This document shows, piece after piece, positions 27,134-36,733 of a stretch of 64,000 nt of DNA (position 1 is the stretch's first letter; each line of letters opens with the position of its first letter). The notes beneath the pieces were generated by a model that was given only the letters and a program-made list of their open reading frames with translations, ran no database searches and was not told the DNA's origin. The stretch spans positions 62,001-126,000 of the forward strand of contig CAJXUQ010000005.1 in NCBI GenBank assembly GCA_913061145.1. The letters run 5' to 3'. The position numbers and the translations under genes were made by a program. This DNA is from an uncultured Haliea sp. (GTDB taxonomy: Bacteria > Pseudomonadota > Gammaproteobacteria > Pseudomonadales > Halieaceae).

Positions 27134-27139
27134 CTGCAG

Positions 27140-27718
27140 CTACAGTGCCTGCCACTCCGCCAGCTGCGCCGCCAGCGCGGCGCGCCCGATACTGTTCAAA
27201 CGGGCAATGTTCGTCTCGGGAATACGCTCGGGATTGGGCCAGCGAGCCAGCGCCTCTTCCAGCAGGTCTTCGCGCAGCAGGTGAATGACTGGCAGCGGCG
27301 CCCGGTTACTGTAGTGGCTGGCTGCCTGGGCTGGCTCACCCGCGAACTGGTACTCCGGGTGAAAACTCGCGAGCTGCACAATGCCTTCCAGACCGGCGAC
27401 CTGCAGCAGCGTGTTCGCATGATCGAGGTAATCCAGGTACGCGTCGAAGGAAGCCAGCGCCCCGGTGAAGGCCAGCAGCGTGGTTGCCACCTCATCCTGT
27501 GTGCTGTTCAGCAGGAGGTCAAACTCAGCGAGCAGGCAAGCGTCCATCTCGCGCTGGCCTGCAGCGCTCCCGTTGGCCCCGCACACTACAATACGCAGCG
27601 CTGGCGAACCCAGCAGCGGGCGCGCAAAGGGGCACAGGTTCAGGCCGACAACGGCACCTTCCAGCCAGGCCTCCAGTTGCCGCCGGGCGCGCTGGACATC
27701 CAGCGGGCCGCGGCTCAG
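27140..27718 (-). CDS. DUF1415 family protein (probable CTG start)
   Basis: The ATG-started frame (27586) would miss the conserved beginning. Translating upstream in the same frame gives [20 protein letters not shown], a motif characteristic of DUF1415, with no ATG, GTG or TTG before an upstream TGA. The only sensible start is CTG 27718, whose CTGA overlaps the stop of the rubredoxin-fusion gene by four bases. That gives 192 aa, close to the usual family length. Later features are [20 protein letters not shown] and [12 protein letters not shown]. The function is unknown. A sequencing error hiding an ATG is an alternative. Confidence 0.72.
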   Translation of the reverse strand: MSRGPLDVQRARRQLEAWLEGAVVGLNLCPFARPLLGSPALRIVVCGANGSAAGQREMDACLLAEFDLLLNSTQDEVATTLLAFTGALASFDAYLDYLDHANTLLQVAGLEGIVQLASFHPEYQFAGEPAQAASHYSNRAPLPVIHLLREDLLEEALARWPNPERIPETNIARLNSIGRAALAAQLAEWQAL

Positions 27719-29085
27719 GGCAGTATGGCCGGCAGGGCTTTCTGCAGCTCGATTTTTGCCTTGGTCGCGTCACCGGTCAGGGCAAAGCCGAGCAGCTCAC
27801 CCGCAGCGTTGCGGAACTCTGCACGCACATCGCTGCCATCGGCATCGATCTGCCACTCCCCGTCGGCGCCGGCCGGCGGCGGGGCCACAACGACCGGACA
27901 GGCCGGTGTCTTGATGGTCACCGGCATGGGCGGGTAAACCACCTCGGTGGGCTCACCGGCGAGGGTCTTGCCCAGCGCGCGGGAACAGGCCACCAGCGGC
28001 GCCACGTAGACCAGCACGTGACCTGCCACTTCGGCGCAATCGCCCAGGGCATAGACATTGGGCGCACTGGTTTCCAGCAGGCGGTTGGTGACGATCCCGC
28101 GGTTCACTTCCAGACCGGCGGCTTTGGCTAGATCTACCCGGGGCCGTACGCCCACCGCAGACACCACGATGTCTGCGCTGATACGTTCGCCATTGTTCAG
28201 GCTCACCACCACGCCCTGTTCCGCGCGGTTGACCGCGGTGACCAGCGGGCCGAAGTGGAAGCGGGCGCCCTTGGCCTCCAGCGCCGCCTGCACCGCCTTG
28301 CCTGCCGTTTCCGGCAGCAGCGTAGGCAGGCAGTAGCCGAGGGGATCCACCGCCTCTACCTCGTAGCCACCGTTGAGCAGGTCATTGGTGAACTCACAGC
28401 CGATAAGGCCACCGCCAATGATGCACACCTTGCGCACGGCATTCTTCTGCATCGCCGTGCGGAAGTCGTCGTAGTCGAGCAGGTCGTTCACCGAATAGAC
28501 CCGTTCCAGCGCATCGCCCTCTATCGGCGGCTGTATGGTCTGCGCACCCAGTGCCAGCACCAGCTTGCCGTAGTGAATCGCGGTTTCCGCATCGCCGACC
28601 TTGATCACCTGGTTGGCAGTATCAATACCTGCAACGCGAGTCATGGTCCACACGCTGGCTTTCAACTGCTTGCCCATGGACCCGGCATCCAACTGCGCGA
28701 GGTCGTCGGCGCTGGTGTCCTTGGTGTAGCCCGTGGAGAGCATGGGCTTCGAGTAGGCACGACCATCGTCGGAGGTGATGAGGATCAACGGGGTTTCGCT
28801 GTCATGCTTGCGGAATTCCTTGGCCACACCGTAACCGGCCAGGCCCGTGCCGATGATGACCACCGGGGGGTGTACCTTGTCGGCCACCGGTTCCTCATGG
28901 TGCGGTGTTTCGTCGACCGGTGTCTCCTCGATCAGCTCAAAGTCTTCCTTGCCCACGCCACAATCCGGGCAGAGCCAGTCCTCGGGTACGTCTTCCCATT
29001 TGGTGCCAGGTGCAATGCCGTCGTCAGGCCAGCCTTCCTTTTCGTCGTAGATCAGGCCACAGACTATGCATTCCCACTTGCTCAT
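27715..29085 (-). CDS. rubredoxin-rubredoxin reductase fusion protein
   Basis: A 456-aa fusion. Residues 1-55 are a rubredoxin with two Cys-x2-Cys iron knots ([18 protein letters not shown] and [13 protein letters not shown]). A linker of about 20 acidic/proline-rich residues leads to a FAD/NAD(P)H reductase ([17 protein letters not shown], a second Rossmann motif [12 protein letters not shown], and [11 protein letters not shown]). ATG 29085 is preferred, as the 32 residues upstream lack similarity. It passes electrons from NAD(P)H to an alkane hydroxylase-type or oxidative-stress partner. In Pseudomonas the two proteins are separate genes near ubiC-ubiA; here they are one. A good promoter lies at 29180-29207. 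Confidence 0.9.
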   Translation of the reverse strand: MSKWECIVCGLIYDEKEGWPDDGIAPGTKWEDVPEDWLCPDCGVGKEDFELIEETPVDETPHHEEPVADKVHPPVVIIGTGLAGYGVAKEFRKHDSETPLILITSDDGRAYSKPMLSTGYTKDTSADDLAQLDAGSMGKQLKASVWTMTRVAGIDTANQVIKVGDAETAIHYGKLVLALGAQTIQPPIEGDALERVYSVNDLLDYDDFRTAMQKNAVRKVCIIGGGLIGCEFTNDLLNGGYEVEAVDPLGYCLPTLLPETAGKAVQAALEAKGARFHFGPLVTAVNRAEQGVVVSLNNGERISADIVVSAVGVRPRVDLAKAAGLEVNRGIVTNRLLETSAPNVYALGDCAEVAGHVLVYVAPLVACSRALGKTLAGEPTEVVYPPMPVTIKTPACPVVVAPPPAGADGEWQIDADGSDVRAEFRNAAGELLGFALTGDATKAKIELQKALPAILP

Positions 29086-29179
29086 AATGCCACTCGCTCT
29101 CAGTCGGTTACGCGGGTCGCCCGCAACGGTGCCGCGCGATGCAACCGGCGGCAGGGGACGACCTGATTTGAAGCGCAAC

Positions 29180-29207
29180 ACTATAGAGTTACAGGAAAAT
29201 TGTGCAA
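29180..29207 (-). promoter_or_regulatory. sigma70-like promoter of the rubredoxin fusion gene
   Basis: On the reverse strand TTGCAC (29202-29207) and TATAGT (29180-29185) are 16 bp apart. The transcript would have a leader of roughly 85-90 nt before the ATG at 29085. Confidence 0.6.
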
Positions 29208-29317
29208 GCGCTTTGGAGGCGCGGCATGGACGGAACCTCGCCGCGGTTTAACACCCTTGCATGCCCGCAGCAGCTGGCGCATGCTCGCGCCTTTGCATTT
29301 CCGGAGACCCTGTTATC

Positions 29318-29944
29318 GTGCCCGCTTCCCTGCCGGCAGACTCGGGCCGCGACCCCCGATGGCGCCCCGAGCAACGGTTCACCAGCGCAGAGCTCGCTGC
29401 GCCCTGCCGCCGCTGGCTGCTCGATGACGGCTCGCTCACCGCGCGCCTGATCGCTCTCGAGGCAGGCGCCTTCAGCGTGCGCAGGCTCTACCAGGGCTGG
29501 CAGGTGCCTCTGCCCTCGGAGCAGCATCTGCTGCAGGTACCGGCGCGACAGCGCGCACTGGTACGCGAGGTGCTGCTGCAGTTGGACTCACAGGCTGTGG
29601 TGTTCGCGCGCAGCGTATTCCCCATCAGCAGCCTGAGCGGAGAACTGGCTCACCTGCGCAAACTGCAGAACCGCTCTCTCGGTGCGATTCTGTTTCGTTA
29701 TCCCGGCATGCAGCGAAGCCCCTTTGAGCTCGCACGACTGGGCGGTGACAGCGCCTATATCGCGCCCTGGGTGAAACAGACCGTGCCCGCCTGGGCACGC
29801 CGCTCCTGCTTCAGTATCAGCGGCAAGCGCCTGCTGGTCAGTGAGGTATTTTTGCAGGGGTTCACCCCCTGGGAGGCGTCATTGGCGGTGCACCGCAGCC
29901 AGCGAGGCACAGTGAACGCTGCAATCCACGGCGTAAAGCAGTAA
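29318..29944 (+). CDS. ubiC: chorismate lyase (chorismate-pyruvate lyase)
   Basis: Converts chorismate to 4-hydroxybenzoate plus pyruvate, the first committed step of ubiquinone synthesis. GTG 29318 (VPASLPADSGRDPRW) has GGAG about 12 nt upstream; the earlier ATG at 29261 would add 19 residues without similarity. Family marks are FSVRRLYQGWQVPLPSE, REVLLQLDSQAVVFARSVFP with the substrate arginine, LGAILF, and RRSCFSISGKRLLVSEVFL. It is followed at 33 bp by ubiA, the next enzyme. Confidence 0.92.
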   Translation: MPASLPADSGRDPRWRPEQRFTSAELAAPCRRWLLDDGSLTARLIALEAGAFSVRRLYQGWQVPLPSEQHLLQVPARQRALVREVLLQLDSQAVVFARSVFPISSLSGELAHLRKLQNRSLGAILFRYPGMQRSPFELARLGGDSAYIAPWVKQTVPAWARRSCFSISGKRLLVSEVFLQGFTPWEASLAVHRSQRGTVNAAIHGVKQ

Positions 29945-29977
29945 GCTTGCCGCTGGTTTCTTCACAGCTCCCGAAGC

Positions 29978-30850
29978 ATGCCCGTACTGACTTCCGCGTC
30001 CGCTCTGCTCAAGCTCGTGCGTTTCGACCGGCCCATTGGCACCCTGCTGCTGCTCTGGCCGACCCTAGGGGCGCTCTGGATCGCCGCAGAGGGCAAGCCC
30101 GAGCCGCGCCTGGTGGTGATCTTCTGCCTTGGCACCCTGCTGATGCGCTCCGCGGGCTGTATCGTCAACGACCTGGCGGACCGCCACTGGGACGGCAGCG
30201 TGGCGCGCACCCGGGAGCGCCCGCTGGTCACCGGCGAAGTCTCGGTCACCCAGGCGCGCGTTCTCTTCCTGCTGCTCTGCCTGGCCGCTTTCGGCCTGGT
30301 CTTGCTGACCAACACGCTGACCACGCTGCTCTCGGTCGTCGGCCTGCTGCTGGCCTCCACCTATCCCTTCATGAAGCGCTACACCTATTGGCCGCAGGTC
30401 GTACTGGGGGCGGCGTTCTCCTGGGCCATCCCCATGGCGTTTGCCGCACAGCAGAATGCGCTGCCCTCAGCGCTCTGGCTGCTGTACATCGCTAATCTGT
30501 TGTGGACGATGGTCTATGATACCCAGTACGCCATGGTCGATCGCGATGATGATATCAAGGTGGGCATCAAATCCACCGCCGTGCTCTTCGGCGACGCCGA
30601 CCGCCTCGTATTGGGCGCCCTGCAGACCCTCTGCCTGCTGGCCTGGCTGCTGGCCGGGCAGCGCTTCGAGCTCGGCGGCGCCTATTACCTGGGTCTACTT
30701 GTTGCCGGACTGCTATTCGGTTATCACCAGTACCTGATACGGGAGCGTGACCGGGACGCCTGCTTTCGTGCCTTTCGTCACAACAACTGGGTGGGGCTGG
30801 CAGTATTCATGGGCATTGCACTGCATTATCTGCTCGACAACGCCGCGTGA
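29978..30850 (+). CDS. ubiA: 4-hydroxybenzoate octaprenyltransferase
   Basis: A 290-aa integral membrane prenyltransferase that attaches the polyprenyl tail to 4-hydroxybenzoate. About nine membrane helices are visible. The two Asp-rich motifs are complete: NDLADRHWD (near residue 65) and [12 protein letters not shown] (near residue 185), which bind Mg and the prenyl diphosphate. ARTRERPL follows the first. Its TGA overlaps the GTG start of the acyltransferase-like gene (GTGA). It sits directly behind ubiC. Confidence 0.97.
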   Translation: MPVLTSASALLKLVRFDRPIGTLLLLWPTLGALWIAAEGKPEPRLVVIFCLGTLLMRSAGCIVNDLADRHWDGSVARTRERPLVTGEVSVTQARVLFLLLCLAAFGLVLLTNTLTTLLSVVGLLLASTYPFMKRYTYWPQVVLGAAFSWAIPMAFAAQQNALPSALWLLYIANLLWTMVYDTQYAMVDRDDDIKVGIKSTAVLFGDADRLVLGALQTLCLLAWLLAGQRFELGGAYYLGLLVAGLLFGYHQYLIRERDRDACFRAFRHNNWVGLAVFMGIALHYLLDNAA

Positions 30851-32025
30851 GCGACAGCACTGTACAGGGCGGGGCGGCCGCGGTGCCGAATGCGGAATTC
30901 ATCGACAGCCTTGCACAGGTCAGCGCCGCTGACTGGGACGCGGTGGCGGGCGTGGACTATCCGTTTCTGCAGCACCGCTTCCTGCACGGCCTGGAGATCA
31001 CCGGCTGTACAACGGCTGACACCGGCTGGCAACCCTGCCATCTGCTGCTGCGCCGGGAAAACCGGCTGATCGGTCTGCTGCCGCTCTACCTGAAAGCACA
31101 CTCCTATGGCGAGTACGTTTTTGACTGGTCATGGGCGGACGCCTGGCAGCGGGCAGGGCTGGCCTACTATCCCAAGCTGGTGTCCGCCGTACCATTTACG
31201 CCCGCCACGGGGCCGCGCCTGTGCGTGGCCGATGGGGAGGATAGCGCCAGCCTGTGGCCCTGTGTGCTGGCCGCGATAGAGCAGTTTGCCCGCGCGCGCG
31301 GGCTGTCCTCCTGGCACCTGCTGTTCCCTGAGCAGGCCGTGTCCGGGCAACTGCTGGCAGCGGGGCTGCCACAGCGCATGACCACACAGTTCCACTGGTT
31401 CAACGACGGCTACACCAGCTTCGAGGACTTCCTCGGCGCGTTCGCCAGCCGCAAGCGCAAGAACCTGCGCCGCGAGCGCGAGCGCGTGACGCAGCAGGGC
31501 CTGAGCCTGCAGCTGTTGCGCGGCGCGGAGATTACCGCAGCCGACTGGAGACAGTTTCACCGCTTCTACCAGACCACCTACGCGCGGCGCAGCGGCCACG
31601 GCGGTTACCTGACGCGGGACTTCTTCCTGCAGACCGCACCCTCACTGGGTGACCAGACGATCATGGTGGTCGCCCGGCACAGTGGCCAGGCGGTGGCTGC
31701 AGCGCTGTATTTTCGCTCATCCACGACGCTGTACGGTCGCTACTGGGGCTGCAGCGCAGATTTCGACTGCCTGCACTTTGAGGCCTGTTATTACCAGGGC
31801 ATTGAGTACTGCATTGCCGAGGGGCTACAACGCTTTGACCCCGGTGCGCAGGGCGAACACAAGATCCAGCGCGGCTTCCGCCCGATACTCACCTACTCCA
31901 ACCACTGGATTGCGGACCCACGACTGGCCGAAGCCGTCGCCGACTTCACCCGTAGGGAGCGCCCCCATATTGAAGCCTACCGGGACGAGGCGGCGAGCCT
32001 TCTGCCGTTCCGTCGCGAAGGCTGA
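30847..32025 (+). CDS. FemAB-like GNAT family acyltransferase (DUF482/PF04339 type)
   Basis: A 392-aa protein starting with GTG coupled to ubiA. The pattern [72 protein letters not shown] and [14 protein letters not shown] is that of the 'peptidoglycan biosynthesis/recognition' acyltransferase family. The exact reaction is not established, but aminoacyl or acyl transfer is assumed. No signal peptide. It converges on the flavin monooxygenase gene with both stop codons in a shared hairpin. Confidence 0.85.
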   Translation: MSDSTVQGGAAAVPNAEFIDSLAQVSAADWDAVAGVDYPFLQHRFLHGLEITGCTTADTGWQPCHLLLRRENRLIGLLPLYLKAHSYGEYVFDWSWADAWQRAGLAYYPKLVSAVPFTPATGPRLCVADGEDSASLWPCVLAAIEQFARARGLSSWHLLFPEQAVSGQLLAAGLPQRMTTQFHWFNDGYTSFEDFLGAFASRKRKNLRRERERVTQQGLSLQLLRGAEITAADWRQFHRFYQTTYARRSGHGGYLTRDFFLQTAPSLGDQTIMVVARHSGQAVAAALYFRSSTTLYGRYWGCSADFDCLHFEACYYQGIEYCIAEGLQRFDPGAQGEHKIQRGFRPILTYSNHWIADPRLAEAVADFTRRERPHIEAYRDEAASLLPFRREG

Positions 32026-32038
32026 GCCCCCGCTCAGC
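32021..32038. terminator. hairpin containing the stop codons of two convergent genes
   Basis: GCTGAGC (32021-32027) and GCTCAGC (32032-32038) with a CCCC loop. The TGA of the acyltransferase (32023-32025) and the TGA of the opposite monooxygenase (32034-32036) both lie in the stem. No T run. Confidence 0.5.
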
Positions 32039-33497
32039 GCATGTCGAAGTCGGCGAAGTCCGGCGAGCGCATATGCCACCAGTAATAGAGCGTTGAGTTC
32101 GGCCAGTTGTTGACGACCTTGCCCGCTGCGTTCTTGTACCAGCTGTCGCAGTTGGCCACCCACACCGTACCCGCCAGTTCCCCCTGCATGTGATCGTTGT
32201 AGGCTCGCATGGCCGCGGGATTGACAGCGAGTGCGCGCAGGTCGTGGGTCAACAGCTTTTCGATACAGGCGGCCACGTAGCGCACCTGGCGTTCCACCAT
32301 GAAGATGATGGAGTTGCTGCCGAGGTTGGTATTGGGGCCGTACAACATGAACAGGTTCGGGAAACCCGCCACACAGACACCGCGATAGGCTTCGGCGCCC
32401 TGCTGCCAGGCCTCGGCGAGGCTGCGCCCGTCGCTGCCGACAAAGTTAACGCCGGAGAGCATGGCCGAGGTATTGAAGCCGGTGCCATAGATAATCACGT
32501 CAACCGGCCTGGAGACCCCATCCGCCGACAGCACCCCGGCTTCATCCACGCCGGTGATGGCCGCAGTCACCAGCTCGACGTTGTCGCGCGCGAAGGCCTG
32601 GTAGTAATCGTCCGCGACCAGAATGCGCTTGCAGCCGACCGGATAGTCGGGTGTCAGCTGACGACGCAACACAGGGTCGTCAATGTGTTCTTCAAGGTGC
32701 TCGCGCGCCCATTTCTCCCAGAGGGGGCGCAGCAGGCTGCTGTTGCGCAGCACCGGGTAGAACAACAGCTCACCGCGCAGGTACACGGCCGCACGGTGCA
32801 GTTTCTGCAGCCAGGGCCAGCGCGCAAAGCGCCGCTTTTCGCCTGCCGTGTACTCGCGGTCATTGCGCTTGACGACGTAGTTGGCGCTGCGCTGGTAGAC
32901 ATGCAATTGCGCAGCCTCACGCGCAATCTGCGGAATAAACTGCAGCGCACTGGCCGCGTTGCCGATGACCGCCACGCGCTTGCCCTTGAGATCGATATCG
33001 TGCCGCCAGCGGGCGGAGTGGAACTGCTCACCGGCAAACGAATCTGCCCCGGCAAAGGCGGGTGTGTGGGGAATGTTCAGCTGGCCCAGGCCGCTGACCA
33101 CCGCCCTGGCACGCAGCTGTTCACCGTTCTCCAGCGTCACTAACCACGCACCGCTGGCTTCGTCAAACTCGGCGCTGCTGACCGCGGTGGACAGGCGCAG
33201 TCGCTCACGCAATCCGTACTTGTCGGCACAGTGCTCGAAATAGGCGCGGATTTCACCCTGCGGTGAATACTTGCGCGACCAGTTGGGGTTGGGCTCGAAC
33301 GAGTAGCTGTAGAGGACCGAGGGCACATCGCAGCAGGCACCGGGGTAGGTGTTGTCGTGCCACGTGCCGCCCACGCCCGCTGATTTTTCCAGGATCAGGA
33401 AATCCTCGATGCCCAGGGCTTTCAGGCGCACGCCCATGCAGAGGCCAGACATGCCAGCGCCGATAATGATGACCTGGTGGGTCGTGGAGTGATTCAT
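32034..33497 (-). CDS. flavin-containing Baeyer-Villiger-type monooxygenase
   Basis: A 487-aa FAD/NADPH monooxygenase that inserts oxygen next to a ketone or oxidises a heteroatom. FAD site IIIGAGMSGLCMG at residues 10-22, then GTWHDNTYPGACCDVPS. The Baeyer-Villiger fingerprint FxGxxxHxxxW appears as FAGEQFHSARW, followed by the NADPH site VAVIGNAASALQFIP. The C-terminus has FMLYGPNTNLGSNSIIFMVE. Only the fingerprint's last positions (RHD) differ slightly from canonical. It follows yaaA's divergent region with no other catabolic neighbour, so its substrate is unclear, though it fits the ketone-degrading theme of the left part. Confidence 0.9.
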   Translation of the reverse strand: MNHSTTHQVIIIGAGMSGLCMGVRLKALGIEDFLILEKSAGVGGTWHDNTYPGACCDVPSVLYSYSFEPNPNWSRKYSPQGEIRAYFEHCADKYGLRERLRLSTAVSSAEFDEASGAWLVTLENGEQLRARAVVSGLGQLNIPHTPAFAGADSFAGEQFHSARWRHDIDLKGKRVAVIGNAASALQFIPQIAREAAQLHVYQRSANYVVKRNDREYTAGEKRRFARWPWLQKLHRAAVYLRGELLFYPVLRNSSLLRPLWEKWAREHLEEHIDDPVLRRQLTPDYPVGCKRILVADDYYQAFARDNVELVTAAITGVDEAGVLSADGVSRPVDVIIYGTGFNTSAMLSGVNFVGSDGRSLAEAWQQGAEAYRGVCVAGFPNLFMLYGPNTNLGSNSIIFMVERQVRYVAACIEKLLTHDLRALAVNPAAMRAYNDHMQGELAGTVWVANCDSWYKNAAGKVVNNWPNSTLYYWWHMRSPDFADFDMR

Positions 33498-33527
33498 GGG
33501 CTGTTCCTGTTAGTGTTATTTCCCAGC

Positions 33528-33545
33528 GGCTGACAGCAGTCAGCC
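33528..33545 (-). terminator. hairpin over the yaaA stop codon
   Basis: GGCTGAC (33528-33534) and GTCAGCC (33539-33545) with a 4-nt loop. The yaaA TGA (33540-33542 on the reverse strand) lies inside one arm. No T run follows. Confidence 0.45.
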
Positions 33546-34319
33546 CGGTGGCGCCTTGCGGGTGAATACCGGCTCCCGCGGCCCCGACTCAGCAGGGTTG
33601 TAGCGGTAGCCGTCAACGCTGAACGCCTTCAGCGCCTCAGGATCATTCAGGCTGTGCTCGATTATGAAGCGCGCCATCTGACCGCGCGCCTTCTTGGCGT
33701 AAAAACTGATGACCTTGTATTTGCCGTTTCTGAGCTCCTTGAACTGGGGGGTAATGACGTCCCCATCCAGGGCCCGGGGCTGCACTGCCTTGAAGTACTC
33801 GTTGGAGGCCAGATTGACCAGCACGCGGCTGCCACTCTTGCCCAGCTGACTGTTCAGGCTGCGCGTCAGGCCATCACCCCAGAACTGGTACAGATTGGCA
33901 CCGCGACGGTTGGCAAAGCGCAGGCCCATTTCCAGCCGGTAGGGCTGCATCAGGTCCAGCGGTCGCAACAGGCCATACAGGCCTGACAGGATGCGCAGGT
34001 GTTTCTGGGCGAACGCCAGCTGTGCACTGCTCAGGGTGTCGGCATCAAGGCCGGTATAGACATCACCGCGAAATGCCAGCAGCGCCTGCTTGGCGTTGTC
34101 CAGCGTGAAGGGCGGCGCCCAGTTGTGGAATCGGGCATAGTTGAGCTGGGCAATATTGTCGCTGACACCCATCAGCTCACGGATGTCATCCGGCGCCAGC
34201 CGGCGCGCATCCTCCACCAGAGCCTCCGCCTCCTGCAGAAACTGCGGCTGGGTGCTCTTGCGGGTGCTCGGGGGCGTGTCGAAGTCCAGCGTTTTTGCCG
34301 GGGATATAAGTGTCAGCAT
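33540..34319 (-). CDS. yaaA: peroxide stress protein YaaA
   Basis: A 259-aa member of the YaaA/DUF328 family, known in E. coli to lower free iron and protect DNA during peroxide stress. ATG 34319 opens [13 protein letters not shown], the family's standard N-terminus; the ORF extends 12 codons upstream without similarity. Other marks are [46 protein letters not shown] and the C-terminal [14 protein letters not shown]. It lies upstream of the TRAP genes on the other strand. Confidence 0.96.
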   Translation of the reverse strand: MLTLISPAKTLDFDTPPSTRKSTQPQFLQEAEALVEDARRLAPDDIRELMGVSDNIAQLNYARFHNWAPPFTLDNAKQALLAFRGDVYTGLDADTLSSAQLAFAQKHLRILSGLYGLLRPLDLMQPYRLEMGLRFANRRGANLYQFWGDGLTRSLNSQLGKSGSRVLVNLASNEYFKAVQPRALDGDVITPQFKELRNGKYKVISFYAKKARGQMARFIIEHSLNDPEALKAFSVDGYRYNPAESGPREPVFTRKAPPG

Positions 34320-34420
34320 GGATTTCTGTCCGTAGGTGGCGCGCGCCGGATACACAGCTTTCGCCTGAATCTACAGCCTATGATACCCTGCACCGGTTTG
34401 TTCAAAAAGACCAATAACAG

Positions 34421-34933
34421 ATGCGTCTGCTCGCCCTTGTGGCCCTAGTCATCGATCGGTTTACCGAAGCCTCGGGGCGCCTGCTTGCCTGGCTGGTGCT
34501 CGCCATGGCGCTGGTCACCACCACCGTGGTGGTGCTGCGCTACGGCTTCAATTCCGGCTCAATCATGGCGCAGGAAGCCATCATGTACCTGCATGGCTGC
34601 CTGTTCATGCTGGGCGCCGCGTACACGCTGAAACACGATGCTCACGTCCGTGTGGATATTTTCTACCGCCGTTTTTCTCCCCGCGGCAAAGCGTGGATCA
34701 ACAGCATTGGCAGCATCACCTGCCTGATGCCCCTGTGCGGTTTTATCCTGTTTTCCAGCTGGGAGTACGTGATGGCCTCCTGGGCAATCCGCGAGACGTC
34801 CCCCGAGCCCGGTGGTATCCCGGCGGTATTCCTGCTGAAAACCCTGCTGCCGTTGCTCGCGCTCAACCTGTTTTTGCAGGCGCTGGCGGAAACCCTGCGC
34901 AACGCCCGCCTGCTGATCGGGGAGCCAGGCTAG
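34421..34933 (+). CDS. TRAP transporter small permease (DctQ)
   Basis: A 170-aa four-helix membrane subunit of a tripartite ATP-independent periplasmic transporter. Helices are LLAWLVLAMALVTTTVVVLRY, the AIMYLHGCLFMLGAAYTLKHD region, SITCLMPLCGFILFSSWEYV and LLPLLALNLFLQALAE. The family pattern HDAHVRVDIFY is present. It directly precedes the large permease, with its TAG sharing a base with that gene's GTG. The binding protein is encoded at 36734-37903 on the other strand. Substrates of such sets are usually organic acids. Confidence 0.88.
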   Translation: MRLLALVALVIDRFTEASGRLLAWLVLAMALVTTTVVVLRYGFNSGSIMAQEAIMYLHGCLFMLGAAYTLKHDAHVRVDIFYRRFSPRGKAWINSIGSITCLMPLCGFILFSSWEYVMASWAIRETSPEPGGIPAVFLLKTLLPLLALNLFLQALAETLRNARLLIGEPG

Positions 34934-36294
34934 TGGACGGCACTATCGCGCTGTACCTGTTTGCCTGCATCTGCCTGCTGCTCATGCTCGGGTTTCCTGT
35001 GGCTTTCACCCTGGCAGGTACTTCGCTGGCCTTCGCCGCCGTCGGCGTGATTGCCGGCCACTTCGACCCGGCGTTTCTGGCCGCACTGCCGGCGCGCATG
35101 TTTGGCACCATCAACAACGACACTCTGATCGCCGTACCGCTGTTTATTCTGATGGGCGTTATCCTGGAAAAGTCACGCATTGCCGAGCAGTTGCTGGGCA
35201 CCATGTCGCGCAGTTTCGGGGCGTTTCCCGGTGGGTTGGGCATCGCGGTGGTGCTGGTGGGCATGCTGCTCGCGGCCAGCACCGGCATCGTTGGCGCCAC
35301 CGTGGTCACGATGGGGCTGCTGTCGTTGCCGAGCATGCTCAAGGGAGGCTATGACCCCGCCCTGGCGGCCGGCACCATCTGCGCAACGGGCACGCTGGGG
35401 CAGATCATCCCGCCTTCCATCGCGCTCGTACTGCTGGGCGATGTGCTGTCCAATGCCTATCAGCAGGCGCAGCTGAACGCGGGTATTTTCAACCCGAAAA
35501 CCGTCTCGGTCGGCGACCTGTTCGTCGGCGCCTTGCTGCCGGGGCTGTTGCTGGTGGCACTGTACCTCGCCTATATCATTGCGGTCGCGCACCTGAGCCC
35601 GCGCCGCGCGCCCAACGTCGAGACCGAGCCGGTATCGGCGGCGGAAATACTGGGTAGCCTCGCGCCGCCGCTGCTCTTGATCAGCCTGGTGCTGGGGTCC
35701 ATTCTGGCCGGCGCCGCCACCCCCACAGAGGCCGCCGGCGTCGGCGCGACCGGCGCGTTGCTGCTTGCATGGTACAAGCGCGAGATGCCGCTGCCGCGGT
35801 TGCGGGAAGCCGTTATCGACAGCATGAAAGTGACCTGCATGGTGTTCATGATCCTGATCGGCGCCGCCGTGTTTTCACTGGTGTTTCGCGGTTTTGGCGG
35901 CGAAGATCTCATACACCACTGGTTTGACCGCATGCCCGGGGGCGTCTTCGGCGCCACACTGATCGTGATGCTGGTGATTTTCCTGCTGGGTTTCATCCTC
36001 GACTTTATCGAGATCACCTTTGTCGTGGTGCCCATAGTCGGCCCGGTGCTGCTGATGATGGGGCTGGACCCGATCTGGCTGGGTATCATGATAGCCATCA
36101 ACCTGCAGACGTCCTTCCTCACGCCCCCCTTCGGCTTTGCCCTGTTCTACCTGCGCGGCGTGGCCCCGGCCGCGCTGCACACCAGCGCTATCTACCGCGG
36201 GGTCATTCCTTTTATACTCATCCAGCTGCTGGTGCTGGCAGCCCTGTGGGTCTGGCCACCGCTGGCAACCTGGTTGCCGGCTGCGCTGAAATAG
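34933..36294 (+). CDS. TRAP transporter large permease (DctM)
   Basis: A 453-aa membrane subunit with about 12-13 helices that moves a carboxylate-type solute with Na+ or H+. GTG 34933 overlaps the DctQ stop; the open frame to 34693 is read-through over DctQ. The family patterns are GTINNDTLIAVPLFILMG, LGGLGIAVVLVGMLLAASTG region, ICATGTLGQIIPPSIALVLLG, and NLQTSFLTPPFGFALFYLRG near the C-terminus. Together with DctQ it forms the membrane core. Confidence 0.9.
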   Translation: MDGTIALYLFACICLLLMLGFPVAFTLAGTSLAFAAVGVIAGHFDPAFLAALPARMFGTINNDTLIAVPLFILMGVILEKSRIAEQLLGTMSRSFGAFPGGLGIAVVLVGMLLAASTGIVGATVVTMGLLSLPSMLKGGYDPALAAGTICATGTLGQIIPPSIALVLLGDVLSNAYQQAQLNAGIFNPKTVSVGDLFVGALLPGLLLVALYLAYIIAVAHLSPRRAPNVETEPVSAAEILGSLAPPLLLISLVLGSILAGAATPTEAAGVGATGALLLAWYKREMPLPRLREAVIDSMKVTCMVFMILIGAAVFSLVFRGFGGEDLIHHWFDRMPGGVFGATLIVMLVIFLLGFILDFIEITFVVVPIVGPVLLMMGLDPIWLGIMIAINLQTSFLTPPFGFALFYLRGVAPAALHTSAIYRGVIPFILIQLLVLAALWVWPPLATWLPAALK

Positions 36295-36340
36295 CATCGG
36301 CTGCGTATACCCTTCTTTCGCAAACGGATTCGGGCGACAC

Positions 36341-36733
36341 ATGAACGACATCGACGACACACCGGTACCTCAGGGCGAGCTGTCCATTCAGACCGTGGCC
36401 ATGCCCAGGGACACCAATGCCAATGGCGACATTTTTGGCGGCTGGCTGCTGTCACAGATGGACATGGCAGGCGCCATCACCGCGAGTGATGTTGCCGGCG
36501 GGCGGGTGGCCACCGTCGCCATCGAGGGCATGGCGTTCCTTACCCCGGTGCACGTGGGCGCCGTGGTGAGCTGCTACTGCGATGTGCTGGAAGTCGGGCG
36601 CAGCTCGGTGCGTATCGTGGTCGAAGTGTGGATCAATTCAAAACACGACGGTGAGCCGATCAAGGTGACCGAAGGTGAGTTTGTCTTCGTTGCGATTGAC
36701 GAGAAGGGCCGCACGCGCGCCATCAAGCGCTGA
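36341..36733 (+). CDS. acyl-CoA thioesterase, YciA type
   Basis: A 130-aa hotdog-fold thioesterase that hydrolyses acyl-CoA to free acid and CoA. The fold signature is clear: RDTNANGDIFGGWLLSQMDMAGAI with the catalytic Asp/Asn region near residue 28, then VAIEGMAFLTPVHVGAVVS and KVTEGEFVFVAID. The length is standard. It lies 47 bp after the large permease, so it is probably co-transcribed, and its stop codon abuts the stop of the DctP gene on the opposite strand with no gap. Confidence 0.92.
   Translation: MNDIDDTPVPQGELSIQTVAMPRDTNANGDIFGGWLLSQMDMAGAITASDVAGGRVATVAIEGMAFLTPVHVGAVVSCYCDVLEVGRSSVRIVVEVWINSKHDGEPIKVTEGEFVFVAIDEKGRTRAIKR

Noticed and set aside
27140-27586. ATG 27586 as start of the DUF1415 protein
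   Set aside because: It would remove the conserved GLNLCPFA motif, which is encoded upstream in the same frame.
34693-34932. In-frame upstream extension of the large TRAP permease
   Set aside because: It overlaps DctQ in another frame and lacks family sequence; GTG 34933 fits.
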